The position numbers were made by a program, and so were the translations under genes. Shown piece by piece: positions 46,101 to 60,223 of a stretch of DNA of 64,000 nucleotides (its first letter is position 1; each line of letters starts with the position of its first letter). The notes beneath the pieces were generated by a model that was not told where the DNA came from, did not search any database, and was given only the letters and a program-made list of their open reading frames with translations. Origin of the DNA: Paramecium sonneborni (Eukaryota > Ciliophora > Oligohymenophorea > Peniculida > Parameciidae); the NCBI GenBank assembly GCA_905182985.1, contig CAJJDN010000197.1, forward strand, positions 33,468-97,467, in the 5' to 3' direction.

Positions 46101-49100
46101 ATTTTAATTAATTAATTAAGGTTTTCCATTCTGTTATTGGAGTTTGTATACATAATTCATAAATTGGAATAATAATTTAAAGTTTTTGCATTCCAACATG
46201 ATTTAAATATTGAGAATTAAATTTATTCATAAAAAAAAAGAGCATTTCTTCATAAAATATTTCTAATAATTATTAACAATTGTTTTCAATCTAAAAAATT
46301 ATTAAAGTCTTACTTAGTATGAAAAAAGATATTCACATTGACCATTAATGCAATATTTAACTGTTTAATAATAAGGATCCAAAAAAATATTTGAATCAGG
46401 ATATTTTTTAATACATTTTAAAGTATATATTTTATTTTAGTCAGTTATAACAAATAAAGAATTAATATTCTATAAAATGATATTACTATTATACTTAGAT
46501 TTCTTCAATTGTCCTTGATTAACAAACCTAACATAATGGAGGACAAGCAAGACAATTCCCATTTTCAACAGTTCTATAAGATTCCATATAATAATTTAAA
46601 AAGCATTTTTTACAAATAAATCCATTTTTTGGTTCTTAGATTTTTTGACATGAAGCACAATTTTAATCACAATATAAGTCACAATATTATTAATTTAATT
46701 CATATTTATCGATACATTAGACTGGAAGAGAAATTATATATTAAGTTTCAGGCGATTTAGGATAAATATAATTATTAGGTAAAAATAACATTAAAAAGCT
46801 TTATATTAATTATATCCATGCATCTGATTTCGTATAATCTCCTTCTATACAATATTTAGCATTTTTTACAGTACAAATTGTACAATGACCAGTTATTAAA
46901 GAACTTGAATACCCATCTTCACATATAATACATTTTAATATTGATTATGGAGTTTATATACATTATTTACATTTAGGTATATATTTTTAACAATTTATTA
47001 TTTCTGGAGCAACTTTAAAGTCTTAAATCGATGATAAAGTACATAATTCTTAACCTGATAAATTTATAAATGATCTTAAACAATAAGGTAATTTAGAATC
47101 TTTAAATAAGCATTTTCCTTTCTGAAAATCAAATATAAATCCTACATCACATAATGCACATCCTATGTTAAGAAATTCATCAATTGGGAACGATTAAAAA
47201 TTATAATAAAGTGTACATTTTGTTAAATCATTCATGAGATATTCAAAACAATATTAGCAATATTCTATTTTGCATAATTTGCAACTCTTTTCAGAAGAAA
47301 TGTAATAAGGAGTAGTACAATTATTTAATTTTATTTAGCCTTTAATTTTTAATATGCAAGATCCATCAACTAATTTAGCAATATAAGAGCATTTTATGCA
47401 AATAAATTTCGTTAATTAGAAGCCACAAACTTCACAATTCTCAATGGTACAAGGATAACAATCCATTATAGTAGAAAAAGAGCATAAATAATTAAAATTT
47501 TAAGTTGTTTTTGCATAATCAAAAAAAGTATTTTCAATTTTCTCTTATTAGTCATTTAACTACTATAAACTTGGCTTAAGATCAATTCCATCAAATATAT
47601 AAAATATCTTTAAATCATTAATAATATATTAAGCTGGACTTCCTAAATTATCAATATAAAGATTTGTTTAACAATAAGGATTATATTACCATTCTTTTGG
47701 ATTTTAAATGCATTCTGTGCATGTTATTGAATTATCGAAAATAAGGGAGGGACTATATAAATTATAATTTATTACCATCTTAAACAAACTTCATCCTGAT
47801 TGAAATATCCTTAAGGACAATTTTATTCTATATTAAATTAAAGTTGTTTTTTAGTTGATAATTAAAAATATTCAAAATTTTTACATTCAATATCATCAAC
47901 AAAATCATATGGGCAAACACATACTTTAAATTGTTTAAGATATATTCTTTAAGATTCTTCTAAACAAGATAAACAATCTGTATAAGTAGGACCATCACAT
48001 TCTTTACAACTATAATGACAACTTTTTATACTATTTAATTAAGGAGCAAAATTTGTAAATTTGATATTTTATAAAATACCAATCAAGTAATTATTTAATG
48101 ATTAAAAAATATTTCCTAATTATAATTTAAATTAAACTTCATGAAATTAATTAACTTAAATTTATGTTTCATAAAATTGTTAATCAAATCCTTTATAAAA
48201 TGTTAACTATATCGTGATTAAATTATCTCTTAAAATAACTGATAAAAAATGCCATTATTTTAAATTATCATTTATTATCCATTCTTTTTTTATCAAAAAA
48301 TTTTCTTTTTCAAAATTAAAGTTAACAAGGGGAAATAAATAGCTATAAGTACTAACTATTAGTTTTATTTCAGAATTTTAAAATTCATAAAATAATTAAA
48401 ATGCTGATAAGTTTTCATTATTGGCATATATATTCTCAAAATTAGATGATAATTTTAATAATTAAAACAAGGAAACAGATTCCTCAAGATGGAAATCTTA
48501 GATTTTAATCCATGTTTCCAAAGAAAATGAATCACAATTTTTATTTTCAGAAGCAAAAACTTAGGTATTCAATTTATTTATTTCAAAATCAGGAAAATTT
48601 TAAATTTGATTAGATTTAGGAATGCATTTCGGATTATACATAGTAGAAATGCTTAGAAAAAATTCTTATAAACTTATTGGTAATTTATTTATTTTAAATG
48701 GATGGTATAAGTCTAATTTGCCAGGAAAATATGAAAGTTTTTAACCACTTGAATTTTAATATTATTTTTCATCTACTTATAGGCCACCACCAATTACAAT
48801 TTCTAAATCATGATTTTTAAAGGGTAATTCTATTTCAATTTCTTAATGTTTTTGTAAATTACCATTTTAAAATATACTAAACACAAATTATTTTTCAAAT
48901 GGCATGATTGACATTCCAAAAAAATACCAATAATTTTCATATTTTAAAGAATCAAGATATACTTCAAAATAATAGGGTTGGTTATCTTTACTTATAAATT
49001 AAACAATCTTTTTAATTTTCATATTTTATTGATCAACACAATCATAATGAATGAAATTAATTTCTTTACTTGTTCTTTCTAAAACAGAAGTTAAATGAAA

Positions 49101-49328
49101 ACAGTGACTTTCAAACATACCTATCATTCCAACTTAAGATATTATACTTAAAGGAAGATATTTACTCCATATACCATATATAAAATGATCCAATTTTTAA
49201 AAGTTTTCTTACTCTATATTCAAAAGGATTGTTTTAAACTAATATTAGGTATCCAAAAATGATACATATTAAGTATTACCTAATTTCATTAAAAGTGGTA
49301 AAATACAAACCTAAAGAAATATAAGCAT
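40133..49328 (-). CDS. Giant cysteine-rich multi-pass surface protein, array member 2
   Basis: About 3,000 residues, the longest of the three. Signal peptide MLIFLQVCILPLLMKLGNT, then the family head motif YGIWSKYLPLSIISQVGMIG. Furin-like Cys repeats include CKECDGPTYTDCLSCLEES and KQFKVCVCPYDFVDDIEC. After the beta-helix-like middle comes GYWRPDYLSDYTEFC, CEGGWQVGDALC, AGHIGGLCEECDIYNIRGYG. The multi-pass region contains GDVSLKYNQPNHQKWIIMF and KTIIIIIMTYYETNILLKAS. Introns found: 41512-41536 (25 nt), at the same place as in member 1, and 40999-41020 (22 nt), which restores KYVSEYQNIITSIILQMF. After the last membrane segment the frame stays open for about 300 residues to TGA 40133-40135. About a dozen TCA triplets (reverse TGA) lie in that stretch, none in frame, so the long tail looks real. 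Confidence 0.8.
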
Positions 49329-49942
49329 TGGCTTTTGAAATTTAATTAATAATAAAATATTTCAATAGAGAAAAGATATTTAGAATCAAGCTGTTGATTT
49401 TTCTTAAAGAAATATGTTTGTAAGCTTTTTTTTTATATAAAGAAAATTAAGTTGTATTATATAACACATAATAAATTTTTAATAAATTAATTCGGAAATT
49501 GGTTTTAACTAAAAGGAACTTTAATTAAAATATTTTTCTCAAAATGTTACATTTGGATTCTGCATAACATTTTACAATATTTCTCTAAAATTTATATATA
49601 TTTCTTTTGTATTTGAAGATTATAAATTTTAATAAACAACTTTTTGACCATAATAAAGTAATTTTGTATCAAGGTAAAAAGTAAAAATTATCAACCTTAT
49701 TTATTTAAATTATTCCAAAACTATATTGAAGAAAATTTAAATATTTAATTAAAATGATAAACAAATTAATATCAGCCTAAGATTAGGAATTCAAAATTCT
49801 TCTGGATTATCTTTGCCATAGGTTCAAGGAATTTCTAAAAAAATTATATTTGTATTTTTAAGACAAATGATATTTATTAATAAAATTATTTATTGAATTA
49901 AATATTTTATTTTAATAATAATAAAATATCAATATGAACTGA
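49329..49942. other. Intergenic region between giant genes 2 and 3, no gene seen
   Basis: About 610 bases, AT-rich, holding the 3' region of member 3 and the promoter of member 2. No coding-like frame or obvious repeat shared with the other promoters was seen. Confidence 0.55.
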
Positions 49943-52900
49943 TCACATATTTCCTCTATCTAAACTTAGAATGTTCATAGACTAATTTATGAATTCAGTA
50001 CTAAAAACATTCTATTAATTTATCTTTTTGGAAGGAGCCAATCTAAAAAATATTATATAATTATACGGTCGATTCTTTATTTATGATTTAGAAATGCTCA
50101 TTAAATATTTTCTTAATTTTAAGAAATATTGTTTTAATTTGGCTTATTTCAAGTCTTCTTTTTTTAGTACTTCAGATATAGTATTTTAAAGATATTTTAG
50201 TTTTAATTTTTTCATTAGAAATCCTAAATAAGTCATAAATAGAATTTTGTATTTTTTAAAGTAAATTATCAAAATAGATAGAATAAAGGGATATGAAAGC
50301 ATTATAAAAAGTAATATTAATATTATTTAGAGGATCATGGAAGAAAATTTATTATTTTATTCCTCACTAACATATTTAGTTGTTGCCAGAAATATGGAGA
50401 TTGAACAAATTTACCCACTTTATAAATCTAAATTGTTTAATTTTGATGTTATAAAAGGCCTATTCTTTGATGATAATAATTGATAAAATAATAAGCAAAG
50501 TCCTAATAGTGATGCTTTCATTAAAATATTGGTCTCAAAATATGTCAAGATTAATATCATAATTGCTTTTTATAATAATTTAATTTATTCCCAATAATAG
50601 CATTTTTTTTCATATTCATTAAGTAAATAACTTATATGAGCTCTCATCTTTTCTCCTTTTTCAATATGTTCTTTCTAGATAACTATGATTAAGAAAAGGA
50701 AAAAGGGAATTAATCCACCAAAAATAATTAGAAAAGGAACTATGAAAAATAGCATCCATTAAAAATGACTTTCAGAATTGTACTTAATTGAAACATCACC
50801 TTGAACATATTATTAATTCGATATTTCTCTTAATGATACTATGGAACCCAATCTAAGATATAATAATAATTACATTTTAATAAGACCTTAGTAATTAAAA
50901 ATATAAAGGCACAGTAAAATATTGGACACAATTCGAAATTTAAATTTCTCTTTATTATAAATGCAATTTATTAAGAATATGGAAAAAATTATCAAAAATT
51001 ACCATAATATAATTATAATGATTGTAAAGACTTTCAAATAAAGTAGGTTGATGATTGTTATCTCTGATAAATAGCAATCTAGATTGTTGGCCATAGAGTA
51101 AGAAGTATTGCTGGCTTTATCAATAAAATTAAAAGAGATTGTAAAGCTTATATTAAAAGTAAATATTAATGAAAATATCCAAAAATAATTTAACATCATT
51201 TTAATAAAGATACTTTCAAAATCTAATTCAATAAAATTAAATACCTTAATTTAATTTAAAAATGATTTAACTAAATCTTTCCTTTATTTTTAAAAATATA
51301 AAAAGATCATTAGATTTATTGATACTTCTTAAAGATAAAAGAACTGATAACATAGCCCTAAAATATAAAATAATCATACCAAATAGAATTCATAACAAAT
51401 GGTATAATACTATCAGATATTCCAAAACAAGACCAACATTTTGAATTCTCTGAATTTTTAAAGTATTTACCTCCACCTCTAATATTATAAATATCACATT
51501 CTTCACATAAAGCTCCTAAATGTCCTTCAATACAAAGTTCATTACCTACAGACCAACCTCCTTTGCAATTTTCAAAATTTTTAAAGCAATAATTAATTTA
51601 ATCAGATAAATAATGAGGTCTCCAATATCCAACTTGTAAATTTAATTCATTTGAAGTAATACTTTAAAATTTTTATTTATCAAATATTGAACATTTTGTA
51701 TCATTATAAGTAACTGAATAAAAGCCTTAATTTGATTAACAAAGCTAACATCCTTCATCAACATAAAATTCTCCTAATTAACATTTATAACTTTTTGCTC
51801 TGATAATATATTCTAATTTTTTAGAATAATTTTATGGATTGCATGTAATAATAATCTATAAAAAACTATTATTGTTTTCATATGGATTAAAGTGAAAAGA
51901 CAAAGATCCCATATCAAAATTATTTTTTGTTTCATTGTAAATTAATTCTCCAAGCTATATACTGCTTTGTATTTTATCTTTAAAAATAACTTATTGACTT
52001 ACATTACAGGTTGAATTAAGTTAATGAAATAGCATTTCATTTTCACTATTCTTAAAAGATATACTAAGATCTTTGAATAATTTATAGGAAGTAGATTATT
52101 TAGGTATTAAAATGTTATAATCTCTAATAACTTGATTACTTGGAATCCTAAGCAACTCACTTCTTATTTTTTATTCTTACTCTATTGTTGTATAAGACTT
52201 TAAAAAAAGAATATTTGTTTATGTATAATTCAAAATTAAACTTGAAGACTGCATTTAATTTGAGTTAATACTTAAAGCTAAGCTTGTTGGACTTTCTACA
52301 AGATTATTTCCATAACTATTTGCTTTATTTAAAATTAATAAACTATCAATAAAGTTATTAATATTGACATTATTATTTTTTTCTAGATATAATCCTCCTC
52401 CTGAAAATGCTCTATTTTAAATTATGAATGATTTTTTAATTAAAAAACTACTATTATGCAAATCTAAATAAAGACCTCCACCTTATTAACTAGCATTATT
52501 ATTAATTATCCAACAATTCTTTAAAATAAGTGGAATTCCAGAAGAAGAAATTGCTACTCCTTTACTTCCACTGTTATTTATAAAATATGAATTAATTGCC
52601 GTTATAAATTATGATTTTATAGCAGATTAAACTAAATTTAAACAACCATAAGATTAGATTAGATTTGAATTACAATCTAAATCAAGAATCCTCAGATGTT
52701 ATAGTTTTTAAACATTAAAATAAATCAAACCATGAGTACAAAAAGTGCAATTATTTTTTTATAGCTTTATTAGATTTAATTTATATCTATTTGTATCTTA
52801 ATCACATTTAATGTTAATTAATGAAGAATTTTTAGCTTATATCAAAAATAAAGATTGAATATTTAAAAATGTTGAGAATCTTTCATCTATATGTATAATT

Positions 52901-55900
52901 GTTTTTACACAATTTTTATTAACATAGATATTTTTAGAAACCATATTTTATGTAAAGAGAGCTTAATAAGGCTAAGTGTTTATTATACTTAATTATTGTA
53001 AGATTACTGTAGATTAAGTCTTAAGTGCTTATTGAATATCAATAACATTAAAAGAATAAAAAATTTGAATTTATTCAAGTAAAACATTATGTAAATTAAA
53101 ATTTGGAATGTTTGAAACTTTTAATAATGGAGAAAGATATAAACCTGATATTATTAAATTTTTAACATTAACAGAACAACTGTCAAAATATATTAGTGCA
53201 TTTTCTTCACTTGTTATTTCCTCAATTTCTACAGTTGTTAAAGCCTCAATTTTAGAAAAATATTTAATCCAGTTTTCTTCACTTTAAATGATTATGATAC
53301 TAGAAAAACTTATTTTGTTTTATTAAGCTATCTTATTTTAAAATGAAGCTTTTAAAATAGAATTAATTAAGGATAAACAATTAGTTATTTTTATATTTGT
53401 GATTTGTATAGTATTTTAAATGCTGGATGGTATTATAGTAAATATTGATGGAGCCATTCGACTTAATATTTCTGAAAAATATGAATTCTATATTTTAAGA
53501 TTAAGAAAACTATTCTAAGAATAAATACTTATACAACCTGAACTATTAGTTAATGATTATAGATTATGTTCAATTTATGATATTGATAATTCTAAAAGTT
53601 AGATTATACCATCTTATTCTGTAATTATTTCAAACACAGCACTCTTAAATGCTTTTATTTTCTAGAAACTACAATTTATGCATGTAAAATTAGATGTTGT
53701 TAATTAAGCTACTCCACCAATGTTTTTTATCATTAATGCCTAACTGATAATTTAATTGATTTCATCTTAATTATAATCACCATTTATTTCAAAATCAAAA
53801 TATTTAGACCAAAGTCTTGAAGGTAATATATTATGATTCTCAACACTATAATTGTTAAAATTTATGATTTTTGAATTAATATAAACAAATGAATTTGTAG
53901 AATTAGAAAATACATTAAATTAGGATGAATAATTATTGATTTCCACTATGCAAGTCTTGCAATTTAAATAAATCAAACTTGAATAAGATTTGAAAGAACT
54001 ATCAGCATAAGAATGAAAAATATTCTGCAAATATTCAATATTTGTTATAATTATATTAAGATTTCTTTCTGAATGAATTTTTAAGAGGGAAGTGAATTCT
54101 ATTAAATTCAGTAATACAACAAGGTTTTATTTAAATACTATATCTTATATTTAAACTAATTGTTATCCAGTATTTAATTCTTCATTATTATTATTGATAT
54201 CGATACTAGATTCATCTAAATTAAAAATGTGAGATATTTCTAGTTTTTTAATTTAAATTTAATAAAAACCCATAATTTTTAAAAGCTTGTTTTATTATTT
54301 TGTAATTTCTTAACATGATTAAATTAGTGGAATTTAATACTAAATTGAGGAGCCTTCATATATAATGTTATTAAGATAGATGAAATTACTTTAATAAATG
54401 TAAAAAATAAAAGTATTGCTTAAATTTTTTATAAAAACATCTTCTAATAATAGTTTTTAACATTTTAATTTGAATAAGTATTATAATTGATTTGAACTAT
54501 AAAGATCCTCTAAGAGAAGTTCTGAAAGACTTAGTATCAAATTGCTAGTTTCTAAACTTGACTAAATTTTCCAGATATTTGAACTGGTAAAGTAATTATC
54601 CTTTGCTTTAAGGAAGTGTAATTTTAAAGTTAATTAAAACAAAAGAAGAGTTTCTGTTGTAAAAAAGAATGCTGAATCTTTAAAATCATTTTAAGTAATT
54701 AAAATATTACTTATAGTGAAATTGTGATTAAAGTCAAAAGTATTTGAGTTTGACAGATAATTTTACGAAAATATGATGTCTACTAAGTTTTAATGTAAAT
54801 TTGAGTTACTTTTTTAAAAAGAAGAATGATAAAACTTATTGTTTCTAATAATGAAATTGTGAAATTTTATGATAGAGTTTAAAAAATTGGAATTTATAGA
54901 GTATAGAGTAGAATTATATAAATAAGTTTCTTCTATTTCAAGATTTACAATTTAAATAGACCCTTACATAAGTTTGATAATAAATAACTCCGATTATATA
55001 AATGTGCAGTTTTTGATTTAAAGATTTTCTATTTAAATATTTCCAGAAATAGGAAATTTAACAAAATTAAGGAAGGTTGAGTTTAGAAATGTACAATTAA
55101 TAATAGCTACATTTATTAAAAGAACATCTTTAAAAATATCAGTTTAAAAAATAGAAGAAGTGTTGGTAATATAGCTATCAGCAATAGAAAAATTAAATAA
55201 ATGTAAATCAACAACTTGATTATTGTTTTTGATTATAAATACTTCATTTTTACTTTTTTGAAAGGTTACATTACAAATTTCTAAAATGTCATAGTTTATT
55301 ATTAAAATATTTGTTCCAGTTCTAAGAATCATGATTTCAGCAGAAGTAAATTAAAAATAGATTTTTCTTAAGGGAAATATCTTTGATTTTAAAAAGTTTT
55401 AAGCTAAAAAAGATTCTAGATAACAGTATATGGTAGAACTTTCAAGAAAATTTACATTAATTATCATAGTATCAATTCCCATTTGATTGCAATAATTTAT
55501 ATTAATGCTATTTTCCCAAGTTTAATCAATTGCTTCACAATATTAATAATTAGATAAATGTAACAACTAAGGTTAACAATTGATATCATCTAAACAATGC
55601 TTTGCAATAGAATCATAAGGATCAAGATAGACATAAGGATCTTGAATAGGTTTTAAACATTTAAAAGTATAATGAATATTATCATCCTTGATAATAAATG
55701 TAGGTTATAAAGTCTAAATAAATTTATTATAAAAATTACATAAATTTCATAATTTGATCTTATTTCACAGATTTAACACAATTAAGTACATTCAAAACAA
55801 ATACCTTAATCTTAGAGTCTAATTGGCTTTAAATATTAATTAAGAGGACATTTTTAGCAAACAAAGCCATAATAGGGACTTTCTATACAAGTTAAACATT

Positions 55901-58521
55901 CAGAGGAACATGATTTTAGACATTATCTGTGTTCAGATAATGAATATCCATCAATACAATCAACTCTTATTTCAACTGTACTAACAAATACATCAGAATG
56001 AGGATAGAAATATTAATTAGGTAAGAATTTCATCATAAAACCTTAAATTCTTTAAATCCATCCATTTTGTGAACTATAATCTCCTTCAATCATAATTTTT
56101 GTTTATAAATCTTTTTCTTTGCTCAAATAACACCCTCCATTTATAATAGAAGCTGTATAACCAATATTACAAATAATGCATTTAATAATATTTTATGGAG
56201 ATTTTATACATGTTTAACAAAAAGGTTAATATTTTTAACAATTCTAAATTTCAGGTGCAATATTAAAATCATCAATAGCAGCTAATGTACATATTTCATT
56301 ACCATTTAAATTAATGAATGATCTTATACATTACTATATAGAAGGCACTTTGTAAATACATTATTCAGAAGTGAAATCAAATATATAATTATTATCACAA
56401 AGAGCACATCCAATTTTAATTTCTTCATCTGTATTGAATGTTTCAAATTCCTTATACAATGTACATTTACTCAAATCATTTTGATATTCAAAACAATATT
56501 TACAATTTTTTATAGAACAATATCTGCAAGTTTTTCTTGATGTTATATATTATCGATCCAAACAGATGATTTCAGTTTCATCAATTTTTGTACATTTATT
56601 ATTTATCAAATTGTAACCATACTAACATTTTTAACAAATCTATTCTCCTATAGAGAAAATACAATATAGACAATTATTTAAATAATCATTACACCAATGT
56701 TATGATGATGCTGAATTCTCTATTTCAAAATTTATATCATGTCCATCAACAACAAAAGAGTTTTATTAATTACAATATAGGCAATAATTAATATTATCTC
56801 CATCAAAAAGAACATAGTATCCACTTTTCACATCTAATTCTTAGGTATCTTCCTAAGAATTCAAGTATAAATTATATGTACATTCTGAATTTTTACTCCA
56901 ATCTTTTGGGTTTTACAAACAATCTCCACATGAAATTCGATTCTCTCTTACAATAGAAGGACTATATTATATATTTATTATAATACCATTTTAGACAATC
57001 TCCTTAATATTCAAAATAACCATATTCACATAATTTATCATTTTTATAACCTTGAATTAATTATAATTCAAGGTCTTTGTATGATTTACAAATTTTATCA
57101 TCTATCATATTATAAGGACAAACACAAGCTTGAAATTTAGAAATATAAATTCTATGTGATTCTAATGAACAAGAAAGACAATCAAATTTAGATGGTCCAT
57201 TACATGATTCGCAACTATAATGGCAATTATTCTAATCAATATATTGTTCACAATTATGTAAAATTAGTTTTCTGTATTAAATATTTAAGTAATCTTTACA
57301 ATTTTGTAAAATATTTCCATATTATAATTTTAATCTTAAATTATGAAATTATTTCACTTCAATTTATGTAAAATACTCAGAAATATGATCTACTTCAAAT
57401 ATTTTTATAAGAATTTTTAAATTATTTTCAATCTACTAAATATTTATAAAATGCCAGAAGCTTAATAAATTTGTAATCTCAAATTTATCTGTAATTAGGT
57501 ATGGATTATCCTTAAAATTAATATTTACTTAAGGAAATAAATAACTGTATGTTGTTATGAGTATTTGATTCCCAAAATTAGAAATATAGTAAAATAATTA
57601 AAATGGTGACAAATTAGAATCAGATAACTATCCTTCATAATTAGATGACAATTTTAATAATTAATAAATGAATTCATTTGATTCTGATAAAATTTCTATT
57701 ATCTTAAACCATCCAGATAAAATATAGCTATCACAATTAAGTTAGTCTGATAAAAATGTTAACTTACTCAGATATTTTATATCAACATCAAATATCTCAA
57801 CAATCTCACTATTCTGACAAATACAATTTTTATATGGTTCAAATGCTTCAATTGCTAATTATTCGAAGTCTTAATCTGGAGTTTATTATAAAATCCTAAA
57901 TTTGGACAAAATCATTTTTCCTGGAAAAAACGAAAATTGTTTTCCTAATTCAATTGATGTAATCAATGATTTTTGTACTTTTAATCCTCCTCCATAATTT
58001 ATTTATATTTTAATATCATTGAAGGGATGTTAAATTACTAAACTCTTTTTCATACTTGCTTTTCCTAATTAAAATATAATTAATTCAAGTCTGCTTAATT
58101 TAGGCCATTGTAATAATTAAAAATAAAACCAAACATTTTCGTATTCAAAATTATCTATATTTAGTTAGTATTTATGTTATTTTCCTTCATTATCTATAAA
58201 TTATATTGTCTTCTAAATTTATTAAAGATGGAAATCCAGACAATCATAATAAATTAAGTTCAAACTCAAAGTTTATTAATCAACTACATTACTAATGTGA
58301 AAACAATCACTATCAAATAAGCCAATCATTCCAACTTAAGATATTGTACTCAAAGGGTTATATTTTGACCATATTCCATATCCATATGAGATTTCTTCTG
58401 ATTCCCCCAATTATTTCAAATCAATTATCTCTGATGAATACTAATAAGAGGAATCCATCTCTACTAATTCAAATGCCTTTATTTTTATTGCTAAAATTTA
58501 CAATGAAAAAAAATAAATCAT
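49943..58521 (-). CDS. Giant cysteine-rich multi-pass surface protein, array member 3
   Basis: About 2,780 residues. Signal peptide MIYFFSLQILAIKIKAFELV, then YGYGIWSKYNPLSTISQVGM. Furin-like Cys-rich region at about residues 420-950, a beta-helix-like middle, then GYWRPHYLSD, CKGGWSVGNELC, EGHLGALCEECDIYNIRGGG near 2300. The multi-pass region starts near NLDCYLSE and includes GDVSIKYNSESHFQWMLFFI and SSMILQIILILLFIMLSYPF. The cytoplasmic tail is Lys/Gln-rich (KYLQNTISEVLKKEDLKQAK) and ends LSLDRGNM at TGA 49943-49945. An intron at 50853-50873 (21 nt) falls at the same position as in members 1 and 2, showing common descent. It is the most upstream member; all three point the same way and each has its own spacer. 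Function unknown; a surface receptor or adhesin is a reasonable guess. Confidence 0.8.
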
Positions 58522-59158
58522 ATTCATTGATTATTTTATATACTAATAAAGTTTAATGTAAGAATTTAAAGTATGTGATTATTATTCGATATTTTGATAG
58601 GACTAAAATAACCAAAATAAAAAGACGAACTATTATCTTAAAATATTAATATAACAAATTGTTTCAAAAGTTGTATTTTTTATTACAACAAACTAAATAA
58701 GTCAATAATACAATAACAGTTTTAAATCTCTTATGAAGGTAAATTCAAATAAATCAAGTTGATGCCTTTTTAAAATTAATTTTGAGTCCGAAATTAATAA
58801 CAAACACAATTATAACAAAAATTTTTATATGAATCTTTACATAAAATTTTATAAAAATTTTAAAATTCATGATTTATGATTTTAAGATCAAAATTATTTG
58901 AGATTTTATGATTTTATAATCAAAAATATTTATATAATTTCAATCAAAAAGAGACAAATTTTAGCTTGTTTTTTGGATTGGAAATTTAAATTCATAATTA
59001 CACTCAAATATCAGAAAACAACAAACAATTTGATTAAGCCATTATAAATCTACCCTAAATTATATTTATTGGTATTTGAGATTTTAGTTAAATATCAAAG
59101 AATAAGTGCTTTATTCATTTTGAAAACTTCTTATTTTTATTTATTATTAGAATTTTGC
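58522..59158. other. Intergenic region, no gene seen
   Basis: AT-rich, frequent TGA in all frames. Presumed promoter of giant gene 3 on the left; nothing else recognisable. Confidence 0.55.
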
Positions 59159-59455
59159 ATGAAATCCAATTCTAATTCAAAGGAAGTTTAGATTAGAGTT
59201 ATGAAAAAATTTTCTAATCTTACAGAATGTTCCATAATAAATGATTAGACTAAATATCCATCTATTAAATAATGTACCTATATTACTTAAAATGATATTT
59301 CTTAATGCATTCCACAAAATTGTACAGCTGTCTATTAATTAACAGGCTCATGCAAATTTACTCATCTAATGGTATTTGCGAATTATCAAATGTAAAATGT
59401 AGACAAATATACCTATCAAATTTATAACTTCAAAATTGTTAGTTCAAACCAATGA
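59159..59455 (+). CDS. Possible small cysteine-rich protein
   Basis: 98 codons from ATG 59159 to TGA 59453-59455. Cysteines are regularly spaced: ECSIIN, then KQCTYITQNDISQCIPQNCT, then TGSCKFTHLMVF. Such spacing resembles one period of ciliate surface-antigen or extracellular repeats, but there is no signal peptide, so it may be an exon or a remnant of a larger secreted protein. A further open frame starting at 59452 (MRHLLEALKLMGFCQESFMN, then EFPAQPDDQAQKLII) overlaps its stop and may belong to the same degraded or intron-split gene. Confidence 0.35.
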
Positions 59456-60223
59456 GACATTTACTTGAAGCACTGAAATTAATGGGTTTTTGTTAGGAAA
59501 GTTTTATGAATGAATTCCCAGCTCAACCTGATGATTAAGCTTAAAAATTAATCATAGTATTTATATTCTTAGCTAGGATCTTGGTATAACAATAAAATTA
59601 AATAAAACATTTTTTTAGTAAGAGATCCTCCATCTTGATTTTATAAAACCTTAATCAATATATAATTAGATTTATTCATGATTTATTTCTCTTTTTTTTT
59701 CCAGTATTAAAATTCAACTTCAAAAGATCAAAATAAAAATCTAATTCTTTCTTTTAATTCTTATGGTTTTCTAAATTATCTTTAGAATCTTCTAAACAGT
59801 TTTAGAAAATAATTTAAAATAGATATTCATATCAAATTCATTTCTTTATTTCTAATTTTTTCTAATTCATATTTTATTGTAAATTCAAATTGGGGAAGTT
59901 TGTTAAGGCTCACAAATTGTTTAATTTTATTGTTAATTCTTTCTTTTAATTTTGTTTTGTTATACATAGATGGCTATTATATAGAAAATTATAGATCATT
60001 CATTTTCATAAGGTAAATTAAAATATTTGATTCTTTGATTCAGTATTATATTTAAGATCCTTTGAAGAGAATATTCAAAATTTTTACTCAAAACTATCTA
60101 ATAAAATAACTATGCAAATAAAAAATATTAATAATTAACTAATTAATACACTTACTTATATAATTTTAGCTTTAATAAATGTAATATTAATAATTATTAA
60201 TTATTTAATTTTTTGTTCTAGAA
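59456..60223. other. Intergenic or unresolved region
   Basis: The first 120 bases contain the coding-like frame noted above; the rest is AT-rich with no convincing gene. The promoter of the TLDc gene must be at the right end. Confidence 0.4.
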
